28,767 bases of DNA from Candidatus Latescibacteria bacterium 4484_7 (GTDB lineage Bacteria; Krumholzibacteriota; Krumholzibacteriia; Krumholzibacteriales; Krumholzibacteriaceae), in contig NATK01000002.1 of assembly GCA_002085285.1 (NCBI GenBank), forward strand, positions 1-28,767. The letters are read 5' to 3'. Under the pieces are notes generated by a model. The model made no database searches. It worked only from the letters and a program-made list of their open reading frames with translations, and was not told the DNA's origin. Both the position numbers and the translations under genes were made by a program. This document shows, piece by piece, positions 14,577-23,471 of this stretch (positions are counted from its first letter, which is position 1; every line of letters starts with the position of its first letter).

Positions 14577-15917
14577 ATGAACAGGTGGGATGTCGTAATC
14601 GTTGGTGGTGGCCCTGCCGGTGTTACCACGGCTCTTTCGGCCAAGAATTCCTATCACGACAAGAATGTTCTTATCATAAGGAGGGAGGAAACGTCGCTCA
14701 TCCCTTGCGGGATACCTTACGTACTCCATTCTTTGAAGAAGGTAGAGAACAATATCATGCCGGACAAGCCGCTCGAGGCCGCAGGTGTGGAGCTTATGGT
14801 CGGCGATGTGGTTGAAATTGAGCCCGCTGCAAAGGTGATAATTCTTAGGAGCGGAGAAAAACTCGAATACGACCGTCTCGTTATGGCAACGGGATCGACT
14901 CCGTTCATTCCCCCAATACCGGGGATCGAGAAGAAGGGAGTTCATTTGATCAAAAAGGAGATGGATTACCTGAGAGACTTGAAGAAGTCCGTAGAAGAGA
15001 GCAGGAGGATCGTGGTTATCGGCGGCGGATTTATAGGAGTCGAGGTCACAGACGAGCTCTTGAAAGAGGGTAAGGATGTTACCATAGTGGAAAAGCTCGA
15101 CTCACTGCTGCCCCTGTCGATGGATGAAGAGTTCGGAACGATGGTCAAAGAGATGCTCGAAGCCAAGGGTGTAAGGGTGTTGACCGGTATTTCGGTCAAG
15201 GAGATCACCGGTGAGGAAGGGACGGATGGAGTCGAGCTCGAAAACGGCGAAAAGATAGATGCCGACCTCGTGCTTGTCGCTGCAGGATACAGGCCCCGTC
15301 TAGAGCTTGCCAGGAAAACAGGGCTTGAGATAAATGAGAGGTATGGTATCATAGTCGATGAATATATGCGGACGTCGATGAAAGGCGTTTTTGCCGTGGG
15401 GGATTGTGCGGCGAAGAAGCACTTTCTCACCGGAGAATTCACCAAGCTGATGCTTGCCTCGACGGCCATGGCTCAGGGGAGGCTCGCAGGCTCGAACCTC
15501 TACGAGGTCAAGGTCATCAAGGAGCTGCGTGGTTCTCTGGGAACATTTTCGACGAAGATCCAGGGTACGGCATTTGCAGCCATGGGGCTCACCGAGAGGG
15601 AAGCGAAAAAGCTCGGAGTATCGTATGTCGTCGGGCGCAATGAGACGGTTGACAGGCACCCGGGCAAGCTCCCTGGGGCGAGCAGCGTGTACATCAAATT
15701 GATCTATGCAAAGGTTTCCCACCAGTTGCTCGGTGCTCAAATAAGGGGCGGTGATTCGGCAGGCGAAATGATCAACACCCTTTCCATCATGATGCAAAAC
15801 AACATGACCGATATGCAGGTCGACACCATGCAGATAGGGACGCACCCGCTGCTCACTTCGTCACCGATTGCCTATCCAATAATCAATGCGACGGTCGACG
15901 CGATAACGAAACAGTGA
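14577..15917 (+). CDS. FAD/NAD(P)-dependent CoA-disulfide reductase / NADH oxidase-like flavoenzyme
   Basis: 446 residues from ATG 14577 behind GGGAGGG. VIVGGGPAG (8-16) binds FAD, VVIGGGFIGVEV (about 151) binds the nicotinamide nucleotide, and GVFAVGDCA closes the FAD site. The single active cysteine Cys44 in IPCGIPYV matches the redox cysteine of CoA-disulfide reductase, NADH oxidase and NADH peroxidase. The C-terminal dimerisation domain ends THPLLTSSPIAYPI, as in archaeal and clostridial members. No rhodanese domain is fused. It could reduce CoA disulfides, peroxide, oxygen or polysulfide; which one is not shown by sequence. It has its own candidate promoter. Confidence 0.88.
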   Translation: MNRWDVVIVGGGPAGVTTALSAKNSYHDKNVLIIRREETSLIPCGIPYVLHSLKKVENNIMPDKPLEAAGVELMVGDVVEIEPAAKVIILRSGEKLEYDRLVMATGSTPFIPPIPGIEKKGVHLIKKEMDYLRDLKKSVEESRRIVVIGGGFIGVEVTDELLKEGKDVTIVEKLDSLLPLSMDEEFGTMVKEMLEAKGVRVLTGISVKEITGEEGTDGVELENGEKIDADLVLVAAGYRPRLELARKTGLEINERYGIIVDEYMRTSMKGVFAVGDCAAKKHFLTGEFTKLMLASTAMAQGRLAGSNLYEVKVIKELRGSLGTFSTKIQGTAFAAMGLTEREAKKLGVSYVVGRNETVDRHPGKLPGASSVYIKLIYAKVSHQLLGAQIRGGDSAGEMINTLSIMMQNNMTDMQVDTMQIGTHPLLTSSPIAYPIINATVDAITKQ

Positions 15918-15947
15918 CCGGCCGCCGCCGTAAAGAAAGGTTCGGCA

Positions 15948-16925
15948 TTGCTCAAAGCGATCGAGGCGAAAGGGAAGGTCGAGCGCTGTTATGATATGTT
16001 AAAGGCACGTGTATCCGGGTTCGGCGGCGAGCCCCTCGTGGTCAAGGTGGGTTTTCGCGGAGGCGGCGGTGAAGAAACGGTTATTTGGATAGAGCCCTAT
16101 GACCTCTGGCACGAGCTAAGCGAGAGCTGGTGGAATGCTTTCGGAGTCGGGAGACCCGTTCTGCGCGGCTCCAATTCCATTACTTGTGAGATAAATTTCG
16201 CCGGCGACGGGGTGGACCGGCGCACAGGCGGTCTATTCGCCGAAGACGACGCCGGCAACATCTATGTGCTTCACCGCGGCAGGATAGGTGGCGGTCGAAA
16301 GAACATAGGCAAAACGGGTTTTATACGCTCGTTCACGGGCGAACTGGTAGAGGTGGCGGACGGCGGAAGGACGACGAAGGTCGTTCCCGTCGCTTCGCTC
16401 AAGAGCACGAACTTTCTCGCTCAACTAAGTTTCTTCGTCCATGAGGTGGCGAGGTACAAAAAGGACGCCGTGATAAATGCGAGGTACGTAGGGACGGTGG
16501 CGACTGATGCTTTCTATGTGCCTCGATACAAAGGCAGATGGGCAAGGGGCGCGTTCGACGCGGTCGAATCGTCGTTTGAGCACGGTCTTGTCACATGCAC
16601 TCTTGCAAACATCCTTTCTGCCCGGGGAGCTCTTGTAAGGAGCGATTCAAATCATGATCTCTATGTGAGGCGCGGCTCGGGCAGAGTCGGTATCGTCTTC
16701 GAAGTGGAGACGTCACCCGATCTCTCTCACATCTACAATGCGGTGGGAAGGCTTTTTCTCTATTCGAGCAGTGGCGCTGTGAGCGGCAGAAAGTTCGTGG
16801 TTGCGCCGCGTTCAACAAGCGAAGACATCGAGGAGCGTTTGAAAAAGCTGCGTATAAAGTTGATCCGCTACAGGATAACCGAAGGCCGTGTGTCCTTCAG
16901 CCCGGAAAAATTCTTGAGGGTATGA
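15948..16925 (+). CDS. unrecognised protein with a PD-(D/E)XK-nuclease-like C-terminus
   Basis: 325 residues from TTG 15948, with AAGAAAGG seven bases upstream. I do not recognise the family with confidence. Residues about 45-165 form one domain with motifs WNAFGVGRP, CEINF and LHRGRIGGGRKNIGK. Residues 165-200 are basic. In the C-terminal part, HDLYV (Asp237), then IVFEVET (Glu252, Glu254), then KFVVAP resemble the D-(E/Q)-x-K strand arrangement of restriction-type nucleases, but the catalytic lysine position is glutamate. A DNA-binding or nuclease role is only an inference. No methylase or other defence gene is adjacent; it lies 30 bases behind the flavoenzyme. Confidence 0.6.
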   Translation: MLKAIEAKGKVERCYDMLKARVSGFGGEPLVVKVGFRGGGGEETVIWIEPYDLWHELSESWWNAFGVGRPVLRGSNSITCEINFAGDGVDRRTGGLFAEDDAGNIYVLHRGRIGGGRKNIGKTGFIRSFTGELVEVADGGRTTKVVPVASLKSTNFLAQLSFFVHEVARYKKDAVINARYVGTVATDAFYVPRYKGRWARGAFDAVESSFEHGLVTCTLANILSARGALVRSDSNHDLYVRRGSGRVGIVFEVETSPDLSHIYNAVGRLFLYSSSGAVSGRKFVVAPRSTSEDIEERLKKLRIKLIRYRITEGRVSFSPEKFLRV

Positions 16926-17187
16926 CGTGTGCACGGTGCCTCTTGCATCCCTTCACTCAGAACCTCGCAATCTGAAGAATATCGATGAATGCTGCGAACT
17001 TCGAGGAACAGCGAAGATGCGTCAGCCTCTGCACCCGTAGTCGCTGAGTGGCTTTTTTCTGGACACGTGACATTTCGCTGTGTAGCATAGTTTTCCTGTC
17101 TCGTTTTGCTGCCTGTTCTCGGTATTGCAGTGTTGTCGGTCCGGGTATTCCATTTGAGGTTCAAGCCGGATTTAAGAGGGAGTGCAG
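16926..17187. terminator. intergenic stretch with possible terminator near 17040-17058
   Basis: CACTCAG at about 16952 can pair with CTGAGTG at about 17044, which is followed by a run of T (17052-17057). The 7-bp stem would enclose a long, partly self-complementary stretch. This is a weak terminator candidate for the preceding gene; no gene was seen here. Confidence 0.25.
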
Positions 17188-18573
17188 ATGGATTCAGGGC
17201 TCACTAAAGGGGTTCAGACCCTGCTTGGAGATCCAAAGAGAGCGATACTAAAGTTCTCGGGCCCTATGATAGTTGGAATGCTTGTCCAGGCACTCTACAA
17301 CATCGTAGACGGTATATGGGTGGCGGGCCTCGGTTCCGACGCGTTGGCTGCGATAGGACTTTTCTTTCCCCTTTTCATGGTGATCATATCGCTCGCGGTG
17401 GGAGTCGGTATCGGTGGCAGCTCGACTATCTCGAGGAGGATAGGCGCCAGGGAAAAGGAGCGAGCCAGCTCGGCCGCTTCGCATACGATGTTCCTGGGAT
17501 TCATCGTAGGGATTGCCATAACAGTCGGCTTTTATCCATTCATAAGAAATATATTCGAACTGATCGGTGCAAAGGGGAATGTCTCGGATCTAGTAGTCAG
17601 TTATTCAAAGGTTCTTATCGGCGGCTCTGTGTTCATCGTCTTTAGCAACATCTCGAGCGGTATCCTCCGGGGCGAAGGAGACATGAAGAGGGCGATGTAC
17701 GCGATGATGCTTGGTTCGGGGCTCAACATCATACTCGACCCCATATTTATATACACGTTGAAACTCGGTGTGGTCGGTGCAGCCTGGGCCACTCTGGCAT
17801 CCATATTCATTACCTCACTCCTCATGGTTTACTGGCTTTTTTTCAAGAAGGACACGTACATCGATGTCAGGCCAGTCCCCTCTCATTTCGATGCTGCAAT
17901 AACGAAAGAGATACTCAGAGTCGGCATTCCATCCTCCTTTGCACAGCTATCGATGTCGGTGGCGGTTTTTATATTGAATGCAATCATCGTAGGGGTGGGC
18001 GGCTCCGACGGAATAGCTGTTTATACGAGTGCGTGGAGAATATTGATGATAGGGATAGTACCTCTTCTCGGCATAGCAACGGGTGTCACCGCGGTCACTG
18101 GTGCCGCATACGGCGCCGGGGACATGGTAAAGTTGAAGACAGGATATATGTACGGTGTAAAGATCGGGGTCGTGGTGGAGCTTGCCGTTCTTTCGATTAT
18201 TCTGCTGCTCGCTCACCAGCTTTCATATATCTTCACATACTCAAAGGGGGCGGCGCATATCTCAGATAGTCTGACTACCGCTTTCCGAGTGCTTGCCTGG
18301 TTCCTTCCGACCGTTCCGCTCGGTATGCTCACCTCTTCGATGTTTCAGGGGATAGGGAAGGGGGAATATTCCCTGGCCGTCACTATATTGAGAACGGTGA
18401 TCTTTCAGGTAGCTTTCAGCTACCTTCTCGGGATAACGTTCGGCTACGGGATCCGCGGTGTATGGTGGGGTATCGTGTTCGGCAACGTGATCGCCTCGGT
18501 TGTTTCGTTTTCGTGGGGGCGTTTCACAATAGCAAGACTCCAAAGGAAAATGCTTGATGTGCCTCCGGTATGA
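17188..18573 (+). CDS. MATE-family multidrug/metabolite exporter
   Basis: 461 residues from ATG 17188 behind AGAGGGAG; GTG 17182 is an in-frame alternative. About twelve membrane helices in two homologous halves. LKFSGPMIVGMLVQALYNIVD opens helix 1, ILRGEGDMKRAM and FQGIGKGEYSLA are the equivalent loops of the two halves, and GSGLNIILDPIFIY is the conserved stretch of helix 5-6. MATE proteins expel cationic drugs or metabolites using a sodium or proton gradient across the inner membrane. The substrate is unknown. The next gene follows 41 bases later. Confidence 0.93.
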   Translation: MDSGLTKGVQTLLGDPKRAILKFSGPMIVGMLVQALYNIVDGIWVAGLGSDALAAIGLFFPLFMVIISLAVGVGIGGSSTISRRIGAREKERASSAASHTMFLGFIVGIAITVGFYPFIRNIFELIGAKGNVSDLVVSYSKVLIGGSVFIVFSNISSGILRGEGDMKRAMYAMMLGSGLNIILDPIFIYTLKLGVVGAAWATLASIFITSLLMVYWLFFKKDTYIDVRPVPSHFDAAITKEILRVGIPSSFAQLSMSVAVFILNAIIVGVGGSDGIAVYTSAWRILMIGIVPLLGIATGVTAVTGAAYGAGDMVKLKTGYMYGVKIGVVVELAVLSIILLLAHQLSYIFTYSKGAAHISDSLTTAFRVLAWFLPTVPLGMLTSSMFQGIGKGEYSLAVTILRTVIFQVAFSYLLGITFGYGIRGVWWGIVFGNVIASVVSFSWGRFTIARLQRKMLDVPPV

Positions 18574-18614
18574 TTTAGAGTGAAAGGGTGTTGAGAGAAG
18601 AAAAGGATTGATCG

Positions 18615-19625
18615 ATGGCGCTCAGACTTCTCGAAGTAATAATTCCACAGAGCAGCGTCGAAGAGATGCAGGAGATTCTAAAGAACGAGAATCTCCTCGA
18701 TCTCTGGCGTGAGGAAAAGTTCAAAGAGATCAATGTCTATAAGCTCGTAACGCGCTCGGAAGATGCCGAGTCGATAATGGACAAATTCGAAAAGCGGTTT
18801 TCCGCGCTCTCTGAGTTCAGGATAGTGCTTCTTCCCGTCGAGGCCACTGTGCCTCGCCCTTCCTTCGAAAAGGAGCAGGCGAAAGATGCTAATGTCGCGC
18901 CGGAAGAGAAGAAGCGCAAGAGGCTCAGGGTGAGCAGGGAGGAGCTATACGACAAGCTCGTAGATTCGGCACAGCTGAATTACGTTTATGTGGCGATGAT
19001 ATCGCTGGCTACTGTAGTAGCGGCCATAGGTCTGATCCAGAGCAATATCGTGATAGTGATAGGAGCGATGGTCATAGCTCCTCTTCTTGGACCGAGCGTT
19101 GCATTGTCACTTGCTACGACACTCGGCGATCCCGACCTTGGCAGGCGTTCCTTGAAGACAAATGTCGTCGGTATTCTGCTTGCATTCGTCATAGCAGTCG
19201 CGATGGGGATGATCTTCAGGGTCGATGCTCCGACGCGTGAGCTCGCATCGAGAACGGCGATCGCCCCATTCGATATCATAGTAGCCCTCGCGGCAGGTTC
19301 GGCCGGCGCACTTGCCTTTACAAGCGGTATCTCGACGATACTCATTGGAGTCATGGTCGCGGTATCACTGTTGCCTCCCCTTGCCGCTTGCGGCGTGTTG
19401 ATCGGCAACGGCTTCGTTTCGCTCGGGGCAAAGAGTTTTCTCCTCTTTCTCGCAAACTTCATAAGCATCAATCTCGCCGGAGTCCTCACGTTCACACTTC
19501 AGGGGATTCGTCCTCTGAACTGGTGGGAGGAGAAAAAGGCAAAAAGTATGACCCGTTTTGCGTTGTTTCTCTGGCTTGTCCTTTTGGCTCTGCTTCTCAC
19601 GGTGATCTATCTGATAAAGGCATAG
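18615..19625 (+). CDS. DUF389 / TIGR00341 family membrane protein
   Basis: 336 residues from ATG 18615, with AAAAGGA seven bases upstream. Residues 1-115 are a soluble domain that opens MALRLLEVIIPQ and contains a basic linker KKRKRLRVSREELYDKLVDSAQ. From about 120, five to six membrane helices follow, with GAMVIAPLLGPSVALSLAT and FTSGISTILIGVMVAVSLLPPLAACG, the hallmarks of DUF389 (TIGR00341). The function of the family is not established; it is a cytoplasmic-membrane protein. It is probably co-transcribed with the MATE gene. Confidence 0.9.
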   Translation: MALRLLEVIIPQSSVEEMQEILKNENLLDLWREEKFKEINVYKLVTRSEDAESIMDKFEKRFSALSEFRIVLLPVEATVPRPSFEKEQAKDANVAPEEKKRKRLRVSREELYDKLVDSAQLNYVYVAMISLATVVAAIGLIQSNIVIVIGAMVIAPLLGPSVALSLATTLGDPDLGRRSLKTNVVGILLAFVIAVAMGMIFRVDAPTRELASRTAIAPFDIIVALAAGSAGALAFTSGISTILIGVMVAVSLLPPLAACGVLIGNGFVSLGAKSFLLFLANFISINLAGVLTFTLQGIRPLNWWEEKKAKSMTRFALFLWLVLLALLLTVIYLIKA

Positions 19626-19684
19626 GGAGTTTTCTTGAATAAATTGCTCCGTGCGGTTGTATCTGAGAAAAAAAGGAGGGTGCG

Positions 19685-21292
19685 GTGAATATGAATGTGA
19701 GGTACAGGGTTTTTCTCGTTCTTTCTCTGATTGCTGTCGCTGTTTTCTCATCGCTCGGCAATGTCGGCGCAGCGACTGAAGATGATTCTTCGGTCGCTCA
19801 AGTTGCGTCGAGCGGAGGTGTTTCTGCGATGAATCGAGATGATGGAGGTCTTGAGACATTGCCGGATGCGGGCCTCCCGGTAATGGGTAAAGGCTCGGGA
19901 TCAGATGGTGCGACGGCACGGGTCGCGGGCAATGAGAAGAAAGATATCGAGGGAATCTGGGAGGGGTCGCTTGATGTGAACGGATCGAAGTTGAGGGTGG
20001 TCTTTCACATCTCCAGGTCCGAAGACGGTTCGCTCACGGCGACTCTCGACAGCCCCGATCAGGGGGCGACGGGGATACCTGTTAGCAAGGTGACGTTCGA
20101 GGGCGGGAAGCTCGTGGTAAATGTGGATGTGGCCATGGCGATGTTCGAGGGACAGGCGAACGGAGATCTCTCCTCGATCGACGGCAACTGGAAGCAGAGA
20201 GGGATGACTTTTCCCCTCAAGCTCGAAAGGGTCAAGGAAGCTCCCAAGATGAGCAGGCCTCAGGAGCCTAAGAAGCCCTACCCGTACAAAGAGGAAGAGG
20301 TGACGATCGAGAACAAGGTCGGTGGGGTCGAACTCGCAGGCACTTTGACCATTCCCAAAGGCAAGCCCCCATTCCCCGCCGTGGTGCTTATTACAGGTTC
20401 TGGACCAGAGGACAGGGATGAAACGGTTTTCGGCCACAAGCCGTTTCTCGTACTGGCCGATTATCTGACGAGGCGCGGGGTTGCTGTCTTGAGGGTCGAT
20501 GACAGGGGGGTGGGAGGCTCCAGCGGAGATCTGTGGAGCTCGACGAGCAGGGATTTCGCAGGAGACGTCGAGGCGGAAGTCAGATATCTCATGGGGAGAA
20601 AAGAGATCGATGCCGAAAGAATCGGGCTCATAGGGCATAGTGAGGGTGGAATCATCGCACCGATGGTGGCTGTCGATATGAAAAATATAGCCTTTATTGT
20701 TCTTATGGCGGGACCCGGTGTTCCGGGTGACAGTATCCTGTATCATCAGAGTGCACTCATAGCAAAGGCGGAAGGTGCGAGCGAAGAGGAAATCGCCAAA
20801 AACAGGCTTCTTCAGGAAAAGGCTTTCGCCATCGTTGAGGGCACGACAGACGATGCTGCAGCGAGGGAAAAGCTCGAGGCACTCTTTGCCGGTGAGTACG
20901 GCCATCTGGACAAGGATCAGAGGTCAGCAGCACCCGATTCGGCCAGGCTAATAGAGGCACAGACAAGGAGGATCCTCAATCCGTGGTTTCGCTATTTCCT
21001 CACCTACGATCCGGCGGAGACGCTGAGAAAGGTCAAATGCCCCGTTCTGGCAATCGGAGGGGAGAAGGACCTTCAGGTTCCTGCCGACGAAAACCTCGAG
21101 GCGATAAGGGAAGCGCTGAAGGCCGGGGGTAACGGAGATTTTATCGTGAAGAAGCTTCCCGGCCTCAATCATCTATTTCAAACAGCAGAAACTGGAGATG
21201 TATCGGAGTATTCGAAGATAGAAGAAACGATTTCTCCCGTCGCTCTGAAGCTCATAGGGGACTGGATCGTAGGACACGTTTCAGGTGATTGA
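19685..21292 (+). CDS. exported alpha/beta hydrolase with N-terminal beta domain
   Basis: 535 residues from GTG 19685, five bases behind AAGGAGG; ATG 19691 is an equally possible start. A signal peptide ends near NVGAA (residue 30). A low-complexity stretch (31-85) is followed by a lipocalin-like beta domain GIWEGSLDVNGSKLRVVFHI (89-182). The hydrolase domain (about 205-530) has GHSEGG with nucleophile Ser319, Asp462 in GGEKDLQVPA and His496 in LPGLNHLF, forming the catalytic triad. Residues 239-245 (SGPEDRD) form the oxyanion region. It is likely a periplasmic esterase or peptidase of the serine aminopeptidase S33/DLH type; the substrate is unknown. Confidence 0.88.
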   Translation: MNMNVRYRVFLVLSLIAVAVFSSLGNVGAATEDDSSVAQVASSGGVSAMNRDDGGLETLPDAGLPVMGKGSGSDGATARVAGNEKKDIEGIWEGSLDVNGSKLRVVFHISRSEDGSLTATLDSPDQGATGIPVSKVTFEGGKLVVNVDVAMAMFEGQANGDLSSIDGNWKQRGMTFPLKLERVKEAPKMSRPQEPKKPYPYKEEEVTIENKVGGVELAGTLTIPKGKPPFPAVVLITGSGPEDRDETVFGHKPFLVLADYLTRRGVAVLRVDDRGVGGSSGDLWSSTSRDFAGDVEAEVRYLMGRKEIDAERIGLIGHSEGGIIAPMVAVDMKNIAFIVLMAGPGVPGDSILYHQSALIAKAEGASEEEIAKNRLLQEKAFAIVEGTTDDAAAREKLEALFAGEYGHLDKDQRSAAPDSARLIEAQTRRILNPWFRYFLTYDPAETLRKVKCPVLAIGGEKDLQVPADENLEAIREALKAGGNGDFIVKKLPGLNHLFQTAETGDVSEYSKIEETISPVALKLIGDWIVGHVSGD

Positions 21293-21333
21293 GCTCTCTC
21301 GAATCGGGATTAGAGCAAGATTTTTGTGCCATT

Positions 21334-21362
21334 TTGCAATGCGGTTCGTCTTACCGTATAGA
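21334..21362 (+). promoter_or_regulatory. candidate promoter of the small exported-protein gene
   Basis: TTGCAA (21334-21339), a 17-base spacer, and TATAGA (21357-21362) precede the ATG 21408 by about 45 bases. The preceding GCTCT...AGAGC inverted repeat (about 21295-21320) followed by TTTTT may end the hydrolase transcript. Confidence 0.4.
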
Positions 21363-21407
21363 AAGACATTGTAAAAGATGAACCGTGATCTTGGAAAGGA
21401 GCAAGGT

Positions 21408-21926
21408 ATGGGTTGTCGAAGCAAATCTGCGGTCTTGGCAGTCATGTTATCTATTGTGGCGCTCGCGGCGTCGAGCGCGCAGGCGGCGAGCTATGAAAAG
21501 CTCTATGGGCTCTTGAAGGACGTCAAGGGGTGGGAGGCGAAAAAGCCCGAGGGAATGCGTATGGATATGCCTGGAATGAAGATGATACAGGCGACGAGGG
21601 AGTATTCGAACGGCAAGGGCAACTTGAATGTGATGATCATGATGGGTGGTGCGGGCTCTATCGGTGCCTACACACAGCAGACCAAGATGAACTACGAAGA
21701 CGAAGACACTAAGATGAGCTTCAAAGAGATAGACGGCTTCAAATGCCATCTCCTTTACGACAAGAAGGAGAATTCCGGAGTGGTCACGGTCATCGTGAAG
21801 CCGGATGAAAAGGAACCAGGGATATTCGTCCTATCGTACGAAGGCGTTTCGGACGACGACGCCTTGAAGATTGCGAGGGAATTCGACTGGAAAAAGATCG
21901 CCGACAAACTCAAGAACTTTGAGTGA
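21408..21926 (+). CDS. small exported protein of unknown function
   Basis: 172 residues from ATG 21408, which follows AAAGGAG; the frame is open to ATG 21378 but the binding site favours 21408. A signal peptide (MGCRSKSAVLAVMLSIVALA followed by ASSAQA) predicts export and cleavage before ASYEK. The mature part is a mixed alpha/beta domain, rich in methionine (MRMDMPGMKM near residues 50-60), with a VTVIVKP strand and a C-terminal acidic helix. It resembles the PsbP/DUF-type small periplasmic domains only in general plan. I do not recognise a family. The Met-rich stretch could bind copper, but that is a guess. Confidence 0.75.
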   Translation: MGCRSKSAVLAVMLSIVALAASSAQAASYEKLYGLLKDVKGWEAKKPEGMRMDMPGMKMIQATREYSNGKGNLNVMIMMGGAGSIGAYTQQTKMNYEDEDTKMSFKEIDGFKCHLLYDKKENSGVVTVIVKPDEKEPGIFVLSYEGVSDDDALKIAREFDWKKIADKLKNFE

Positions 21927-21947
21927 TCGGAACCCGGCGGTAGGATT

Positions 21948-23471
21948 CTATCCGAGGCTTCCGACCTCTTTTTCCACCTCTTCGAGTATCTCGCCCGATT
22001 TGACGAGCTTTTTCATCTCCGTGTGATCCCTATGCAGAGGTCTGTCGATGTCGAGGAAGTCAACGTGCCGTCTTATCACTTTTTTTGCCCTTGTTACGCC
22101 TTTGCCGAATTTGTAATCGCGCATGTCGAGAGCCTGTGCCGCCGCCATGAACTCTATGCCAAGAACGCCGTAGGCGTCGTCGAGGATCTGGAAGTTCTTT
22201 ATCGCCGTATTCATTCCCATCGAGACGAAGTCTTCCTGGTCGGCTGCTGCCGGTATCGATTGTATCGAAGCAGGCATCGAAAGGATCCTCTGCTCTACGA
22301 TCTGCATGTCGGCGGTGTATTGGCTGAGCATTAGCCCCGACATCATACCGGCTCCCTTGGTGAGGAAAGGAGGAAGGCCGCCGCTCAAGGCCGGATTGTT
22401 GAGGCGGTTCATCCTTCTCTCTGACATGACGCTCACCATGGTTACTGCGGCACCCATCATGTCCATAGGAAGTGAAACCGGTGTACCCTGAAAGTTTGCA
22501 CCGGAGATCTGAAGATTCTCGTCCGGGAAGAAAACAGGGTTGTCGCCGACTCCGTTGAGTTCGATCTCGACCTGCGATTTGGCAAATTCCCATGCGTCGT
22601 GTGCAGTACCTATGACCTGAGGAGTTGATCGCATCGAATATGCATCCTGAACCCGCACCTTGAGCTTGCCCTCGGCGAGGTCTCCTCCTTCGATGCACTT
22701 TCTTATCGCTGCTGCCGCTCGGATTGCTCCCTTGAATCCCCTAGCCTCGTGGAGCTTTGCGCTGTATGGTTTCATGTTGGCCATCAGGGCTTCGAGGCTC
22801 ATTGCAGCGGCGATCTCAGCCTGTCTGAGCCAGCGGTCCGTATCGTAGAGCATTATGGCGCTCATAGCGGTCAGTACGTTTGAGCCGTTAATGGTGGCCA
22901 GGCCGTCGCGGGCCTTAAGCCCCGGTATGGGGATTCCGGCCTTCTCCATCGCCTTTTTCCCGTCCATCAATTCGCCGTTGTAGTACGCCTTGCCTTCGCC
23001 GAGCATAAGAAGTGCAATCTGCGCCATCGGTGCGAGGTCACCGGAGGCCCCCACAGAACCCTTCTGACACACGTATGGGGTCACTCCCTTGTTCAGCATT
23101 TCTACGAGTGTCAGGGGAATCTCAGGTCGGCATCCCGAGTTGCCGTGTGCGAGGACGTTTATTCGGCTTGCCATTGCTCCCCTCACGTATTCGATGGGGG
23201 CGGGGTCTCCGATACCCGCAGCGTGGTTGTATATGAGGTATTTTTGAAACTCCTGTATCTGTTCGTCTGTGAGAACAACCTCGGAGAATTCCCCGATACC
23301 GGTATTTACCCCGTACATGATCTCATGGGCCTCGATCTTTTTCTCGACCATCGCCCGGCATTTCTTTATTTTCTCGATCGCATAATCGGGAAGTTCGACC
23401 TTCTCATTGAAGCGGGCGACCCGCACGAGTTCATCTATCCCAAGCTTGGATCCGTCCAATACTACTGCCAC
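21948..23471 (-). CDS. hutH: histidine ammonia-lyase-like MIO aromatic amino acid lyase
   Basis: 507 residues from GTG 23471; GGGAGG lies a few bases upstream on the minus strand. The MIO prosthetic group forms from Ala142-Ser143-Gly144 in VGASGDLAPMA. Residues equivalent to bacterial HutH catalytic positions are kept: Tyr53 (YGVNTG), His83, Asn195, Tyr278, Arg281, Phe327 and Glu413. Substrate-near changes are Asn82-His83 where HutH has Ser-His, and QEDFVSMG where HutH has QEDHVSMG. The likely reaction is deamination of L-histidine to urocanate. A tyrosine or phenylalanine lyase/aminomutase cannot be excluded. No hutU, hutI or hutG genes lie in the window. It converges on the preceding gene with only 21 bases between stops. 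Confidence 0.85.
   Translation of the reverse strand: MAVVLDGSKLGIDELVRVARFNEKVELPDYAIEKIKKCRAMVEKKIEAHEIMYGVNTGIGEFSEVVLTDEQIQEFQKYLIYNHAAGIGDPAPIEYVRGAMASRINVLAHGNSGCRPEIPLTLVEMLNKGVTPYVCQKGSVGASGDLAPMAQIALLMLGEGKAYYNGELMDGKKAMEKAGIPIPGLKARDGLATINGSNVLTAMSAIMLYDTDRWLRQAEIAAAMSLEALMANMKPYSAKLHEARGFKGAIRAAAAIRKCIEGGDLAEGKLKVRVQDAYSMRSTPQVIGTAHDAWEFAKSQVEIELNGVGDNPVFFPDENLQISGANFQGTPVSLPMDMMGAAVTMVSVMSERRMNRLNNPALSGGLPPFLTKGAGMMSGLMLSQYTADMQIVEQRILSMPASIQSIPAAADQEDFVSMGMNTAIKNFQILDDAYGVLGIEFMAAAQALDMRDYKFGKGVTRAKKVIRRHVDFLDIDRPLHRDHTEMKKLVKSGEILEEVEKEVGSLG

Noticed and set aside
19901..20905. Minus-strand open frame of 334 codons opposite the hydrolase gene
   Set aside because: The plus strand has a signal peptide, GHSEGG nucleophile motif and full triad; the opposite frame has none.
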